Below are positions 1 to 12,634 of a stretch of DNA of 64,000 nucleotides, in pieces. This DNA is from Chitinivorax sp. PXF-14 (GTDB lineage: Bacteria > Pseudomonadota > Gammaproteobacteria > Burkholderiales > SCOH01), in assembly GCF_040812015.1 (NCBI RefSeq), contig NZ_JBFNXJ010000005.1, forward strand, positions 1 to 64,000, written 5' to 3'. A program made the position numbers and the translations under genes. The notes below the pieces were generated by a model. It worked only from the letters and a program-made list of their open reading frames with translations, searched no databases and was not told the origin of the DNA. Position 1 is the stretch's first letter; each line of letters opens with the position of its first letter.

Positions 1-58
1 CATTTATGAAAGATTTTTGAATGCACTCTATCAGTCTAGACCTAAGCCAATGATTAGC

Positions 59-1072
59 CTAAATAATATCGTCAAAAATATTTGACGGCCGGGTTGCCGC
101 AACCAGAATGCCCGCCCTCAAGCCAATCTTCACATCGGGGTTAGGGAAGATAATGTGCTCGCCAGCCCGTGCCAATATCCGGTCGCTACCGTCCTCCCCT
201 ACCACATAGCCCGCCTCCAGCGGCGTAAAGTTCAGGATATCGGCAGCCACATTCAGTTTGAATGTCTCGCTGCTCCGAATGATGTCTCGGGTGGCGTGGA
301 AAACATGATAGTCATCCGCTTGAAAGCTGGCCGCCGTATACGAGCCGTCGCCGATCAGCTTCTGCAGGGTGCGCTCGAGCGCGCTGACATCGACGACGCC
401 ATTCTCGCCAAACGGTCGGGCCTTGCCGAGCTCCAGGGTAAAAGCCTGGGCTGCAAATTGATGGCTGGTGAAATAGGAAAAGGTCGGTGACGGCGCAGTA
501 TGTAAGAGCAGCGTGTGCACATCGCAGTCTCCCAACAGGCTGACGGCCTCCAGGGAGTGTGGCCGCCCATCGGTATGGGGATAAATGGCAAATTTCTCGT
601 AATACGATCCGCGGATTGCCGTGTGCAGATCGAAATGCCAGCGCGGCACGCCTTGGGCAGCGGTGTCGAAGAAGCGGGTAACGGCACCTTCCAGCTCGGC
701 AACTCGCCTTGCCTCGTCGCAATCACCAACGCTGGCATGCTTGCCGCAAAACAGCCTGTTCATGTCTTCCTGAAGATAGCGTTTACCGACCCGCATGGCT
801 TGCAGGTTGCCGACAATGAATAGAAGACGCACACGACTTGCCAGCTGCCCCTTGCGGATGGTCGCCACCAGGCGATCGACCAGTTCGATTGGGGCTGTCT
901 CGTTACCGTGAATACCGCACGAGATAACCAGCTCGGCCAGGGGCGGAGTAGCCGGCGTGACCTGCCAGGCCCCGGGGGCCAGTAGTACGCCCTCGGCGCC
1001 ATCAGGCAATGGGCCGTTGAGGAAGGAGGTATCGGTGCCTTCGATCAGCGCACGAAGAAAAGGAGAATGCAT
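59..1072 (-). CDS. astE: Succinylglutamate desuccinylase AstE/AruE
   Basis: Last enzyme of the arginine succinyltransferase (AST) pathway; hydrolyses N-succinylglutamate to succinate and glutamate in the cytoplasm. The 337-residue protein has the zinc-carboxypeptidase-like signature of the AstE/aspartoacylase family: a HGNE motif in SCGIHGNETAP and a second zinc-ligand histidine in HFDLHTAIRG. Length is normal for the family. It is the distal gene of the minus-strand ast run, about 135 bp after astB, with an inverted repeat in that gap. Family and position agree, so the call is firm. Confidence 0.95.
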   Translation of the reverse strand: MHSPFLRALIEGTDTSFLNGPLPDGAEGVLLAPGAWQVTPATPPLAELVISCGIHGNETAPIELVDRLVATIRKGQLASRVRLLFIVGNLQAMRVGKRYLQEDMNRLFCGKHASVGDCDEARRVAELEGAVTRFFDTAAQGVPRWHFDLHTAIRGSYYEKFAIYPHTDGRPHSLEAVSLLGDCDVHTLLLHTAPSPTFSYFTSHQFAAQAFTLELGKARPFGENGVVDVSALERTLQKLIGDGSYTAASFQADDYHVFHATRDIIRSSETFKLNVAADILNFTPLEAGYVVGEDGSDRILARAGEHIIFPNPDVKIGLRAGILVAATRPSNIFDDII

Positions 1073-1175
1073 GACGACCAGCCCTTTGCAGAAGTCGGGC
1101 CGGTACGTCGTCGAGAGGCTGTCGGGCGGAGTATGCCCTGCTGACCGCCGTGCACGCAGCCCGATAATACGACAA

Positions 1176-1196
1176 CGCCGCAGACAGGCTGCGGCG
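1176..1196 (-). terminator. Hairpin between astB and astE
   Basis: Perfect inverted repeat CGCCGCAG-acagg-CTGCGGCG directly after the astB stop. There is no clean U-tract on the minus strand, so it may be a partial terminator or an mRNA-stabilising hairpin that lowers astE expression relative to astB rather than a full stop. Confidence 0.45.
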
Positions 1197-1207
1197 GCTT
1201 AATTGGA

Positions 1208-2554
1208 TCAGACCAACTGGAATGGATAGACCGATCCCAGTTTCAGAATCTGCGTCAGCTCATCGAGCGCCGTCCGGCACTCGATGAGCAGTTGCGGGTC
1301 AGCCAGATCTTCCGCTGCCAGCCTGTCGCGATAGTGCTTGTCCACCCAACCGTTCAAGGTGGTAAACAGGTTCTCCGACATGAGCACAGCCGGGTTGACC
1401 GCTGCCAGCTCGGTCTGGCTCAAGGCAACGCGCAGGCGCAGGCAGGCCGGGCCACCGCCGTTCTGCATCGACTGCTTGAGGTCGAATACCTTGACTTCGT
1501 CGATCGGGCCGCCGCTCTCGGTCAGCTTGTTCAGGAAGGACCAGACGCGCTCGATCTTGTGGCACTCTTCGGGGACGACGATGATCAGCTTGCCATCGGG
1601 CTTCGACAGCAACTGGCTATTGAACAGGTAGGACTTCACCGCCTCTTCCACCGTCACCTCCGCCTCCGGCACCTCGACGGCGACAAACCTGCCGCCGACG
1701 GCAGCCAGCTTGCGCTCCAGCTCGGCCAGCACCTCGGCTTGCCGGTGGAAGGAACGCTGGTGGTGGAACAGCACGTTACGATTACCGACCGAGATCACGT
1801 CGTTGTGGAACACACCGGCGTCGATGATGTCCGGATCCTGCTGGGCATAGACCACCTTGTCGTCGGACAGCCCGTGCAGCCGGGCAATCGCCTGGCAGGC
1901 TTCCAGCGTCTGGCGCGCCGGGAATCTGGTCGGCTTCGGGTAACGGCTGTCGAACGCGGCCTGGCCGAACACGAAGAACTCCACGCCTGCCGCATCGTAC
2001 TCGGCGCAGAAACGGGTATGGTTGGCCGCGCCTTCGTCACCGAAGTGCATCTGCGCCGGCAACGCCGGGTGGTGTGCGAAATGGCGCTCGTCGGCGAACA
2101 TCGCCTTGAGGATGCGGCCGGTGGTCGGGTGCTCGATCGAACGGTGGAATTTATTGTTCAGATTGGCCGGCGTGAAATGTACGCGCTTGTCCGCCGTGTC
2201 ACCCGACGGGCTGATCGTGGCGGCATTGGCTGTCCACATGCACGAAGCCGAACTGACGGCGGCAAGGATCGCCGGGGCCTGTTTGGCCGCCTGGCGAATC
2301 ACCTCCGCATCGGTGCCGGAGAAGCCCAGGCCACGCAGATGCGCCACGCTGGGACGCTCATGCGGGGCCAGCACGCCCTGCTTGAAGCCCAGGTCGTGCA
2401 GGGCCTTCATCTTCTGCAGGCCCTGCTTGGCGGCCAGCTTGGGGTTCGAGGCGGCCTTCTCGTTCGAGGTCGAGGCGACGTTACCGTAGCTCAGGCCGGC
2501 GTAGTTGTGCGTCGGGCCGACGAGGCCGTCGAAGTTGGCTTCAAATGCGGTCAT
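1208..2554 (-). CDS. astB: N-succinylarginine dihydrolase AstB/AruB
   Basis: Second AST step: hydrolyses N2-succinylarginine to N2-succinylornithine, two ammonia and CO2. The 448-residue length and the start [20 protein letters not shown] are typical of AstB, and the C-terminal [11 protein letters not shown] carries the nucleophilic cysteine expected of the amidinotransferase-like fold. The ATG is preceded by a GGGG-type ribosome site. The gene lies between astD and astE on the same strand. Confidence 0.96.
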   Translation of the reverse strand: MTAFEANFDGLVGPTHNYAGLSYGNVASTSNEKAASNPKLAAKQGLQKMKALHDLGFKQGVLAPHERPSVAHLRGLGFSGTDAEVIRQAAKQAPAILAAVSSASCMWTANAATISPSGDTADKRVHFTPANLNNKFHRSIEHPTTGRILKAMFADERHFAHHPALPAQMHFGDEGAANHTRFCAEYDAAGVEFFVFGQAAFDSRYPKPTRFPARQTLEACQAIARLHGLSDDKVVYAQQDPDIIDAGVFHNDVISVGNRNVLFHHQRSFHRQAEVLAELERKLAAVGGRFVAVEVPEAEVTVEEAVKSYLFNSQLLSKPDGKLIIVVPEECHKIERVWSFLNKLTESGGPIDEVKVFDLKQSMQNGGGPACLRLRVALSQTELAAVNPAVLMSENLFTTLNGWVDKHYRDRLAAEDLADPQLLIECRTALDELTQILKLGSVYPFQLV

Positions 2555-2575
2555 GGGCGATCCCCGTTATCTATG

Positions 2576-2676
2576 TGTAGCCCGGATGTGGCATGGCAAA
2601 ATCCGAGATGGGTGTTGGCTGGCGTGTTGGTTCAGCAGGACACCCGGATTCCGCCTGCGGCTGCATCCGGGCTACA
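2576..2676. repeat. REP/MITE-like palindromic element between astD and astB
   Basis: About 101 bp bounded by 13-bp perfect terminal inverted repeats, TGTAGCCCGGATG and CATCCGGGCTACA, with a nested imperfect inverted repeat (AATCCG...GGTGT against ACACCCGGATT). This is the layout of dispersed REP-type elements seen between proteobacterial genes. It fills nearly all the astD-astB spacer and would fold strongly in the polycistronic RNA. No second copy is apparent in this window. Confidence 0.6.
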
Positions 2677-2682
2677 TACCTG

Positions 2683-5170
<2,488 letters not shown>

Positions 5171-5194
5171 CGTCGGGATATCCGTGAATAAGGC

Positions 5195-6214
5195 TTAGAG
5201 AGGGGCGACCAGTACCGTGTCGCCGCCGCGCACCTGCAATGCAGCGGCCAGCGCCGGCGGCAGGTTGACGGTGCCGCTGCCGGCATCGGGCTCCAGTGTG
5301 GCGACCGTCGCGCGAAACAGCCCAAGGCGCGTATTGGCCACCAGGAAGCGCTCACCCTGGCCATGCAGGCCGCCAACCTCGACGTGATAACGGCGCTGCG
5401 ACGCGATGGTGCGGATGTGCCCGGTGCGGGCCTGCAGCACGCAGCCGCCATCGAAGATGTCGACATAGCGCTCGGTCTCGAAACCCTCGTTGATCAGTAT
5501 CTCGAAAGGCAGCTCGGAGAACGGGTTGACCTGGCCGATGGCTTCCTGCGCGGCCTCGGTCAGCAACGGCACGTAGATGGGGTGCTGCGGCAGCAGCTCG
5601 GCAATGAAGGAGCGCCCGCGCACGCCGCAGTAGAGCTCGGCCTGTGCGTAGTCGATGCCGAAGAAATGGCGGCCGACGGAATCCCAGAATGGCGAATTGC
5701 CATCGTCGTCACACACCCCCAGCATTTCGGAGACGACAGTGTCGGCGAAGCGCTGCGGATGGGCTGCGATCATCAGCAGCCGGCCCCGCGACAGCAGGTC
5801 CGACCATTCGGAATAGTGATAGCTGTCGTCGAGGAAAAATGACGTCAGCAGCGTGTTGCCGGTCAGGTCATGGCACAGCGACAGCGCATGGACCTTGCTG
5901 TGAATGCCCAACTCGCGCGAGGCGTGGACCAGCGTCTCGTTGCGGTAGTTGTAGAACGGCTCGTTGAAGCCGGCCGAAGCAACGATGCCCGACACCCCGG
6001 CAATGGCGCCCGTCGAGGGGCTTTCCAGTACGAAGAAATAGCTCTCTTCGCCATTGCAGGTCACTTCGGCGTCGAGCGAGGCCAGCGACTTCTCTATCTT
6101 GGCATAGAGGCGATCACGATCGGCCGGCAACGAGGTCACGCCGACCGGGCTTCTTGCCGCAATCTTCTCGATGGCCGACAGATCGGCCAGGCTGGCTGGA
6201 CGGAATACGAGCAT
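5195..6214 (-). CDS. aruF: Arginine N-succinyltransferase, alpha subunit (AruF)
   Basis: Partner of AruG in a heteromeric arginine/ornithine succinyltransferase. The start MLVFRPASLADLSAIE is chosen over an in-frame start nine codons upstream because it matches the aruG product (MLVRP...) and family length (339 residues). Residues such as SPFWDSVGRHFF and ELLPQHPIYV align with SPFWESLGRHFF and ELMPQHPVYV of AruG, showing the ancient tandem duplication. It lies about 65 bp downstream of astC. Confidence 0.93.
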   Translation of the reverse strand: MLVFRPASLADLSAIEKIAARSPVGVTSLPADRDRLYAKIEKSLASLDAEVTCNGEESYFFVLESPSTGAIAGVSGIVASAGFNEPFYNYRNETLVHASRELGIHSKVHALSLCHDLTGNTLLTSFFLDDSYHYSEWSDLLSRGRLLMIAAHPQRFADTVVSEMLGVCDDDGNSPFWDSVGRHFFGIDYAQAELYCGVRGRSFIAELLPQHPIYVPLLTEAAQEAIGQVNPFSELPFEILINEGFETERYVDIFDGGCVLQARTGHIRTIASQRRYHVEVGGLHGQGERFLVANTRLGLFRATVATLEPDAGSGTVNLPPALAAALQVRGGDTVLVAPL

Positions 6215-6278
6215 GGTTCTCTCGATGAATGAGGGAAACAAAGGCGGGGCGCCTTGCGCGCTCCCGCCCGGCCAACAT

Positions 6279-7532
<1,254 letters not shown>

Positions 7533-7556
7533 CTAGAGTGAATGCCTCAAACGGGA

Positions 7557-7572
7557 TTTTCTGGAAGCGACA
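7557..7572 (-). promoter_or_regulatory. Putative ArgR half-site upstream of astC
   Basis: On the minus strand the sequence reads TGTCGCTTCCAGAAAA, fitting the TGTCGC-N8-AA half-site recalled for the AraC-type ArgR of Pseudomonas aeruginosa. A second TGTCGC in the opposite orientation lies at 7588-7593, so the pair forms an inverted repeat (GCGACA ... TGTCGC). It sits in the argR-astC gap, where an arginine-inducible astC promoter is expected. Confidence 0.55.
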
Positions 7573-7607
7573 AGTTTTTACATCTCATGTCGCTTTGCCG
7601 CAGCGGC

Positions 7608-8618
7608 TCAGCTTTCCGCCGCTTCCGGCCCGGCGCGGCGCCCGGGCTGGTTGCGCAACCGATCTTCGCGCGGCGTGACGCCGAAATGGTTGCGATAGGC
7701 GCTGGAAAAATGCGGGCCCGACGAAAAACCGCAGGACAAGCCGATCTGGATGATCGATTTGCTCGTCTGCAGCAACAGTTGGCGGGCGCGCTTGAGCCGC
7801 AATTCGAGATAATACTGTGAAGGCACGGAATTGAGATGCTGTTTGAACAGGCGCTCGAGCTGGCGGCGCGACACGCACACGCGATCGGCGATCTCGTCGG
7901 TGGTCAGCGGGTCTTCCAGATTGCCCTCCATCAGCGTGACTGCCTTGACCAGCTTGGGCTGCGCCGAGCCGCCGAGCTGGCTCACCAGCGGCACGCGCTG
8001 GCGCTCGTCGGCGGCGCGCATGCGCTCGTGCATCAGCACCTCGCTCACGGCAGCGGCCAGCTCCATCCCCTGGATGCGGCCGATCAGCGCCAGGCTCAGG
8101 TCCAGTGTCGCCATGCCGCCGCCGCAGCTCATGCGGTTGCGGTCGATCTCGAACAGATTGCTGCTCACCGCCGATTGCGGGAAGCGTTCGGCATAGCGCT
8201 CGGCGACCATCCAGTGCACGCTGGTCTTGTAGCCGGCCATCACGCCGGCCAGCGCAAGCCAGGCCGTGCCGCCGCCAACGCCAAGCAAGGGGATGTCGAG
8301 CTTGCCGGCCTGCTGCAGCAAGGCGAGCGACGGCTCCAGGCCGGCACGGCTGGCGGGTGGCTCGCCGCCGAAGGCAAACAACAGGTCGTAGGCCGGGCTG
8401 GCCGGCAGCGCCTGTTGCACGGCGATTGCCAGGCCGTCGGCGTCGCCGACCGGCTGGCCGTCGAGCGAATACAACGTCAGGAGAAACAACTCGGCCTCGG
8501 CGAGCCGGTTGGCGGTAGCCAGCGCAGCCCGCGCCAGCGCCAGCTCGTGCAGGCTGAAACCCGGCAGCAGCAGCAAGGCCACGCGCCGGGCGGGCTGATA
8601 GTCTTTGAGTTCGAACAT
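7608..8618 (-). CDS. argR: AraC-family arginine-responsive regulator ArgR (GlxA-type)
   Basis: A 336-residue regulator with an N-terminal DJ-1/PfpI-like domain (about residues 10-180, VALLLLPGFSLHELALARAAL) and a C-terminal AraC DNA-binding domain (about 210-320, TDEIADRVCVSRRQLERLFK and LRLKRARQLL). This is the architecture of P. aeruginosa ArgR, unrelated to the E. coli repressor of the same name. It lies between the aot transport genes and astC, as in Pseudomonas, so it probably activates both and responds to arginine. Function comes from architecture plus synteny. Confidence 0.9.
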   Translation of the reverse strand: MFELKDYQPARRVALLLLPGFSLHELALARAALATANRLAEAELFLLTLYSLDGQPVGDADGLAIAVQQALPASPAYDLLFAFGGEPPASRAGLEPSLALLQQAGKLDIPLLGVGGGTAWLALAGVMAGYKTSVHWMVAERYAERFPQSAVSSNLFEIDRNRMSCGGGMATLDLSLALIGRIQGMELAAAVSEVLMHERMRAADERQRVPLVSQLGGSAQPKLVKAVTLMEGNLEDPLTTDEIADRVCVSRRQLERLFKQHLNSVPSQYYLELRLKRARQLLLQTSKSIIQIGLSCGFSSGPHFSSAYRNHFGVTPREDRLRNQPGRRAGPEAAES

Positions 8619-8679
8619 GGCGTCGGCAGGCGCTGCCGCAGGGTTGCGCCGCCAGCGACGCGCCGGCGGCCAGATGATG

Positions 8680-9444
8680 TTACTTTAGACTGCCGGACAG
8701 GAACTGGCGCAGGCGCTCGCTCTGCGGCGTCACCAGCACCTGCTTGGGGTCGCCCTGCTCCTCGATGCGTCCCTGGTGCAGGAAGATCACGTGATTCGAC
8801 ACCTCGCGCGCGAAGGCCATCTCGTGCGTGACCACGACCATGGTGCGGCCCTCCTGCGCCAGCTGCTGCATCACGCGCAGCACTTCGCCCACCAGCTCGG
8901 GGTCGAGCGCGGACGTGGGTTCGTCGAACAACATCACCTCCGGCTCGACCGCCAGTGCCCGTGCGATCGCCACGCGCTGCTGCTGGCCGCCCGACATGTG
9001 CGCCGGGTACTTGTCCTCGACGTTCTTCAGGCCAACCTTGTCGAGGTACTTGCGCGCGCGCGCCACGGCCTCGTCCTTGCTGACGCCGAGCACGTGTACC
9101 GGCGCTTCGATGATGTTCTCAAGCACGGTCATATGGGCCCACAGATTGAAGTGCTGGAACACCATCGCGAGCTTGGAGCGCAGGCGCTGCAGCTGCTTGT
9201 GGTCCGCCGCCTTGAGCATGCCGTCCTTGGCCTTGACCAGCTGCATCTCTTCGCCGGCCACGACGATGCGCCCGCTATGCGGCCGTTCGAGCAGGTTGAT
9301 GCAGCGCAGGAAAGTGCTCTTGCCCGAGCCGCTGGAGCCGATAATGCTGATCACGTCCCCGGCCTGCGCTTCGAGCGATACGCCCTTCAATACCTCGTGC
9401 GAGCCATAGCTCTTGTGCAAATCTTCGACGTGCAACTTGTTCAT
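8680..9444 (-). CDS. aotP: Arginine/ornithine ABC transporter ATP-binding protein AotP
   Basis: ATPase of a polar amino-acid importer (HisP/GlnQ type), 254 residues. Walker A is GSSGSGKST, the signature is [15 protein letters not shown] and Walker B is [14 protein letters not shown]. The frame is open a further 83 codons upstream, but [14 protein letters not shown] is the family start. The 280-bp spacer before it (from aotO) holds no gene and no convincing hairpin. It partners AotQ, AotM and AotJ. Confidence 0.93.
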   Translation of the reverse strand: MNKLHVEDLHKSYGSHEVLKGVSLEAQAGDVISIIGSSGSGKSTFLRCINLLERPHSGRIVVAGEEMQLVKAKDGMLKAADHKQLQRLRSKLAMVFQHFNLWAHMTVLENIIEAPVHVLGVSKDEAVARARKYLDKVGLKNVEDKYPAHMSGGQQQRVAIARALAVEPEVMLFDEPTSALDPELVGEVLRVMQQLAQEGRTMVVVTHEMAFAREVSNHVIFLHQGRIEEQGDPKQVLVTPQSERLRQFLSGSLK

Positions 9445-9725
9445 GGTATTCCCCGTGCGATCGGCTGTAGCCCGGGCGCCCCCCGCTGGCGTGGCCGAAC
9501 CTGGCTGGCCAGTGAGCACGCTCGTTCTTTCTGCTTGCAAAAACATCTTGTCCCACTCCTGTATGGATGTGCTGGCCTTCGGCCTGTTATGAATTGTTCG
9601 GGCGCCGCAAAAATCTGCTGCTGGCATGTATCCTGGCCCGCTATCGGGCACCGGCCTCGCCCGCCTATCTGATCCATCCCGGCGGTGCATCACCCGTCAC
9701 CGCCCGTCGCACAGCACGCCAGGTG

Positions 9726-10844
9726 CTAGGCCGACAGCAGATTGCCCGTCTTGAACGCCACGCGCCCCGCCACCTTGGCCATCCATTGGCCGGCGGTCGC
9801 GTAACGGCGGCTTTCCCGCGCATACAGCACGCCCGCAGTTTGGCTTCTGACCGTCTCGCAGCGGTCGCCCAGCGGGTCGATCACATCGAATATCGCGTCG
9901 CCCTGCTCAACCCAGTCGCCGGGCCGTTTGTAAAAACTGACCACGCCGGGGAACGGCGCCACGATCGACTCCGACCCCGCCAGCGGCGTCGCCGGCTGCA
10001 ACAGCGCCGGCATGGCAGGCACCTCGTCCGCAATCACGCCGCGATGCACCAGGAAGGCATACAACCGGCCCGCATCGGCCTGCGCCTGCTCATGTGTGAC
10101 CTCATTTTCGCTGCGCAGCTCGATGGTGACGGCCAGGCAGGCCGGCTCGATCGGGAAGCGACCCTTGAACATTTCCGCGAGCTTCCACCAGGTCTGCCCG
10201 CAGGCCTCGTCGAACGGGTGTCCGCCCGATTCGGTGGCCAGCAGCGTGGCATGCGCCCCCGTGTAGCGCGCCAGCGGCTCGCATTGCGCCCACAGCGGCG
10301 TGCCGGTGTAGAGGTGCAGCACGGCCTCGAGGTCGCAGTGCAGGTCGAGCACCACGTCGGCATCGGCGGCGAGCGACATCAGCGTCAGCCGCAGCGATTC
10401 GAGCTCCGTCCTGGCAGCCAGCGCCGCCAGCTGTTCGCGGATAGCCGAGCGGATCAACGCAGTATTGGCCTTGGCATCGGTGCCCAGCTTGCCGACGATC
10501 TGACGCTCGATCAGCGGCGCCAGATCGGGGTAGTTACGATTGAAGTTTTCACCCGAGGCAAACTCGAAGCGCCCCATGTGGTCGCCCATCATGGTTTGCG
10601 CCAGGCCGATCGGGTTGGCCACCGGCACCACCACGATTTCGCCGCGCAGCCTGCCCGCGGCCTCTGCCGCCTCCAGCATCGGACGCAGATGGTGCAGCAC
10701 CAGCATGCCCGGCAGCTCATCTGCATGCAGGCTCGCTTGCAGGTAGACCTTTTCGCCCCGGCCGGCCTCGCCAAAATGCAGACTTTTCAGCGTGCGCTGG
10801 GTGCCGATGCTCGGTGACAGCAGGTGGTGGAAGCGGGTTTGCAT
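9726..10844 (-). CDS. aotO: Succinylglutamate desuccinylase/aspartoacylase-family protein AotO
   Basis: A 372-residue AstE/aspartoacylase-family protein with the zinc motif HADE (LQASLHADELPG) and a later ligand region VLDLHCDLE. It sits inside the aot transport operon between aotM and aotP, the position of aotO in Pseudomonas. The substrate is unknown; a deacylase acting on an acylated amino acid brought in by the transporter is plausible. It is distinct from the true AstE at the other end of the cluster. Confidence 0.85.
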   Translation of the reverse strand: MQTRFHHLLSPSIGTQRTLKSLHFGEAGRGEKVYLQASLHADELPGMLVLHHLRPMLEAAEAAGRLRGEIVVVPVANPIGLAQTMMGDHMGRFEFASGENFNRNYPDLAPLIERQIVGKLGTDAKANTALIRSAIREQLAALAARTELESLRLTLMSLAADADVVLDLHCDLEAVLHLYTGTPLWAQCEPLARYTGAHATLLATESGGHPFDEACGQTWWKLAEMFKGRFPIEPACLAVTIELRSENEVTHEQAQADAGRLYAFLVHRGVIADEVPAMPALLQPATPLAGSESIVAPFPGVVSFYKRPGDWVEQGDAIFDVIDPLGDRCETVRSQTAGVLYARESRRYATAGQWMAKVAGRVAFKTGNLLSA

Positions 10845-10925
10845 GGTGATGGGTTCCCTTGGGAAGGATAGGAGGCCGCAGCGGCAAACGATCAGCCGTT
10901 CGCCCGGCGCCCAGCCTTCTGCACG

Positions 10926-11615
10926 TCAAGCCTTGCGCGGCTGCAGATGTGCGAGCCAGCGCCCTTCGGCCTTCTTGAACAGCTTCACCACCACAAAGGT
11001 CAGTGTCAGGTAGATTGCCCCGGCTGCGATGAAGGCCTCGAAAGGTAAATAATACTGCGCATAGACCTTGCGCGCCGCACCGGTGATGTCGATCAGCGTC
11101 ACGATCGACGCCAGCGAGGTGCCGTGCAGCATCATGATCACCTCATTACTGTAGGCCGGCAGCGAGCGGCGCAGCGCGGACGGCAGCAGGATGCGGCGGA
11201 ACATCGTCACCCGGCTCATGCCGACACTCTTGGCGGCTTCGATCTCGCCATGATTGGTGGCCTTGATCGCGCCAACCAGAATCTCCGTGGTGTAGGCACT
11301 GGTATTGAGCGCAAAGGCAAGACAGGCGCAGAAGGTGGCGCTGCTCAGGTAGTCCCAGGCCCAGCTCTGGCGCACCGCCTCGAACTGCGCCAGGCCGTAA
11401 TAGATCAGATAGAGCTGCACCAGCATCGGTGTGCCGCGCAGGATATAGGTATAGAGCCAGACGACAGGCCCGCCGAGCTTGCTCGTCACCCGCATGATGG
11501 CCAGCGGCAGCGACAGCGTCAGGCCGATCAGCAGCGAGGCAGACAGCAGCTTGGCCGTGGTCAACAGGCCACCGGCGTAGAGCGGCAGGTTCTGCCAGAT
11601 CACATCGAATTGCAT
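10926..11615 (-). CDS. aotM: Arginine/ornithine ABC transporter permease AotM
   Basis: Inner-membrane permease of the HisM type, 229 residues, with several hydrophobic segments and the conserved cytoplasmic loop for ATPase docking (EIEAAKSVGMSRVTMFRRILLPSALR). It lies 16 bp after aotQ and follows a GGGGAG ribosome site. It pairs with AotQ. Confidence 0.93.
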   Translation of the reverse strand: MQFDVIWQNLPLYAGGLLTTAKLLSASLLIGLTLSLPLAIMRVTSKLGGPVVWLYTYILRGTPMLVQLYLIYYGLAQFEAVRQSWAWDYLSSATFCACLAFALNTSAYTTEILVGAIKATNHGEIEAAKSVGMSRVTMFRRILLPSALRRSLPAYSNEVIMMLHGTSLASIVTLIDITGAARKVYAQYYLPFEAFIAAGAIYLTLTFVVVKLFKKAEGRWLAHLQPRKA

Positions 11616-11631
11616 CAGAGCGCTCCCCGTC

Positions 11632-12351
11632 TCAGAACTCGCCGGCCTTCACACCGACCGAATAACGTTTTTCCACCCAGCGGATCAGCAGGATCGACAC
11701 CGAGGTGAACAGCAGGTACATCCCGGCCACGAACAGGAAGAAGGTGAATGGCTCCTGCGTGGCCTTGCCGGCTGCATCGGCGCGTTTCATCATGTCCTGC
11801 AGGCCGATCACCGACACCAGCGCGGTGGTCTTGAGCAGCACCAGCCAGTTGTTGGAAAAGCTCGGGATGGCAAAGCGGATCATCTGCGGCACGACGATGC
11901 GGAAGAACACCTGCAGGCGCCCCATGCCGAAGGCGAAGCCGGCCTCGGACTGCCCCTTGGGGATCGCCATGATCGCGCCGCGGAAGGTCTCGGACAGATA
12001 GGCGCCGAAGATGAAGCCGATCGTCAGGATGCCGGCAATGAACGGGTCGACGTCGACGAAATCGAGCGCCACCTCCGAGCCACGCGCAGCCATGTAATCG
12101 TTGAAGCGGGTGATCAGGTCGTTGATCAGTATCTGCCCGCCGAAGAAGATCAGCAGCATCAGCACCAGATCGGGCACGCCACGGATCAGCGTGGAATAGG
12201 CCTCGCCCCACCAGGCGATGAACTTGTTCGGCGCGAGCTTGGCCGCAGCGCCGATCAGGCCGAGCACCGTGGCCACCAGCAGCGAGCCGAAGGCAATTTT
12301 CAAGGTGACCCAGGCACCATCGAGAATACTGGGAAGGTATCCACCAAGCAT
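11632..12351 (-). CDS. aotQ: Arginine/ornithine ABC transporter permease AotQ
   Basis: HisQ-type permease, 239 residues. The docking loop is SEAGFAFGMGRLQVFFRIVVPQMIR, preceded by transmembrane helices and the TLIRGVPDLVLMLLIFFGG segment typical of the family. It is separated from aotJ by a 283-bp leader with two hairpins, so its expression may be set below that of the binding protein. Confidence 0.93.
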   Translation of the reverse strand: MLGGYLPSILDGAWVTLKIAFGSLLVATVLGLIGAAAKLAPNKFIAWWGEAYSTLIRGVPDLVLMLLIFFGGQILINDLITRFNDYMAARGSEVALDFVDVDPFIAGILTIGFIFGAYLSETFRGAIMAIPKGQSEAGFAFGMGRLQVFFRIVVPQMIRFAIPSFSNNWLVLLKTTALVSVIGLQDMMKRADAAGKATQEPFTFFLFVAGMYLLFTSVSILLIRWVEKRYSVGVKAGEF

Positions 12352-12514
12352 CGTGCTTGCCCCTTTGATACGCTGGCAGACCGGAGTCTGCAGATTGAGC
12401 GCCAGCCGCTATGTGCGGTGCGCATGGTGTCGTCGAGTGGCGCAGGCGGGGCCTGTCCAGATTGCGTTCGGCCCGACAGTCCGCTTGTGCCGCCTCTGCG
12501 AGTCATCTCAGATA

Positions 12515-12555
12515 AGAACTTGTCGGCCCGAGCTACGCTCGGCCTCGACAGTTCT
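12515..12555. repeat. 41-bp palindromic element (copy A)
   Basis: A 41-nt element starting AGAAC and ending GTTCT, with an internal arm pair CCGAG-ctacg-CTCGG. It has the same length and termini as three tandem elements upstream of gdhB. It lies in the aotJ-aotQ spacer just after the attenuator-like hairpin on the minus strand. Confidence 0.5.
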
Positions 12556-12562
12556 AAAAAAT

Positions 12563-12596
12563 GCGCATGGGTGGGCGGGTGGCGCCACCCATGCGC
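12563..12596 (-). terminator. Attenuator-like hairpin between aotJ and aotQ
   Basis: Perfect 12-bp stem GCGCATGGGTGG / CCACCCATGCGC with a 10-nt loop, followed on the minus strand by ATTTTTTAG. This is a classic intrinsic terminator placed between the binding-protein gene and the permease genes, so it probably terminates most transcripts and makes AotJ more abundant than AotQMP. Confidence 0.7.
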
Positions 12597-12634
12597 CGAC
12601 TCTCAAGGAAACACCTGAGGCCCGCCGACGTCGA

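Noticed and set aside
1-58. A gene or terminator at the left edge
   Set aside because: The 58 bases are AT-rich with no clear hairpin or frame; too short to call.
7836-8831. Long open frame antisense to argR and the end of aotP
   Set aside because: GC-driven antisense frame with Gln/His/Arg-rich product; crosses two real genes.
9445-9693. N-terminal extension of aotP by 83 codons
   Set aside because: The extension lacks family similarity and [14 protein letters not shown] is the normal start of such ATPases.
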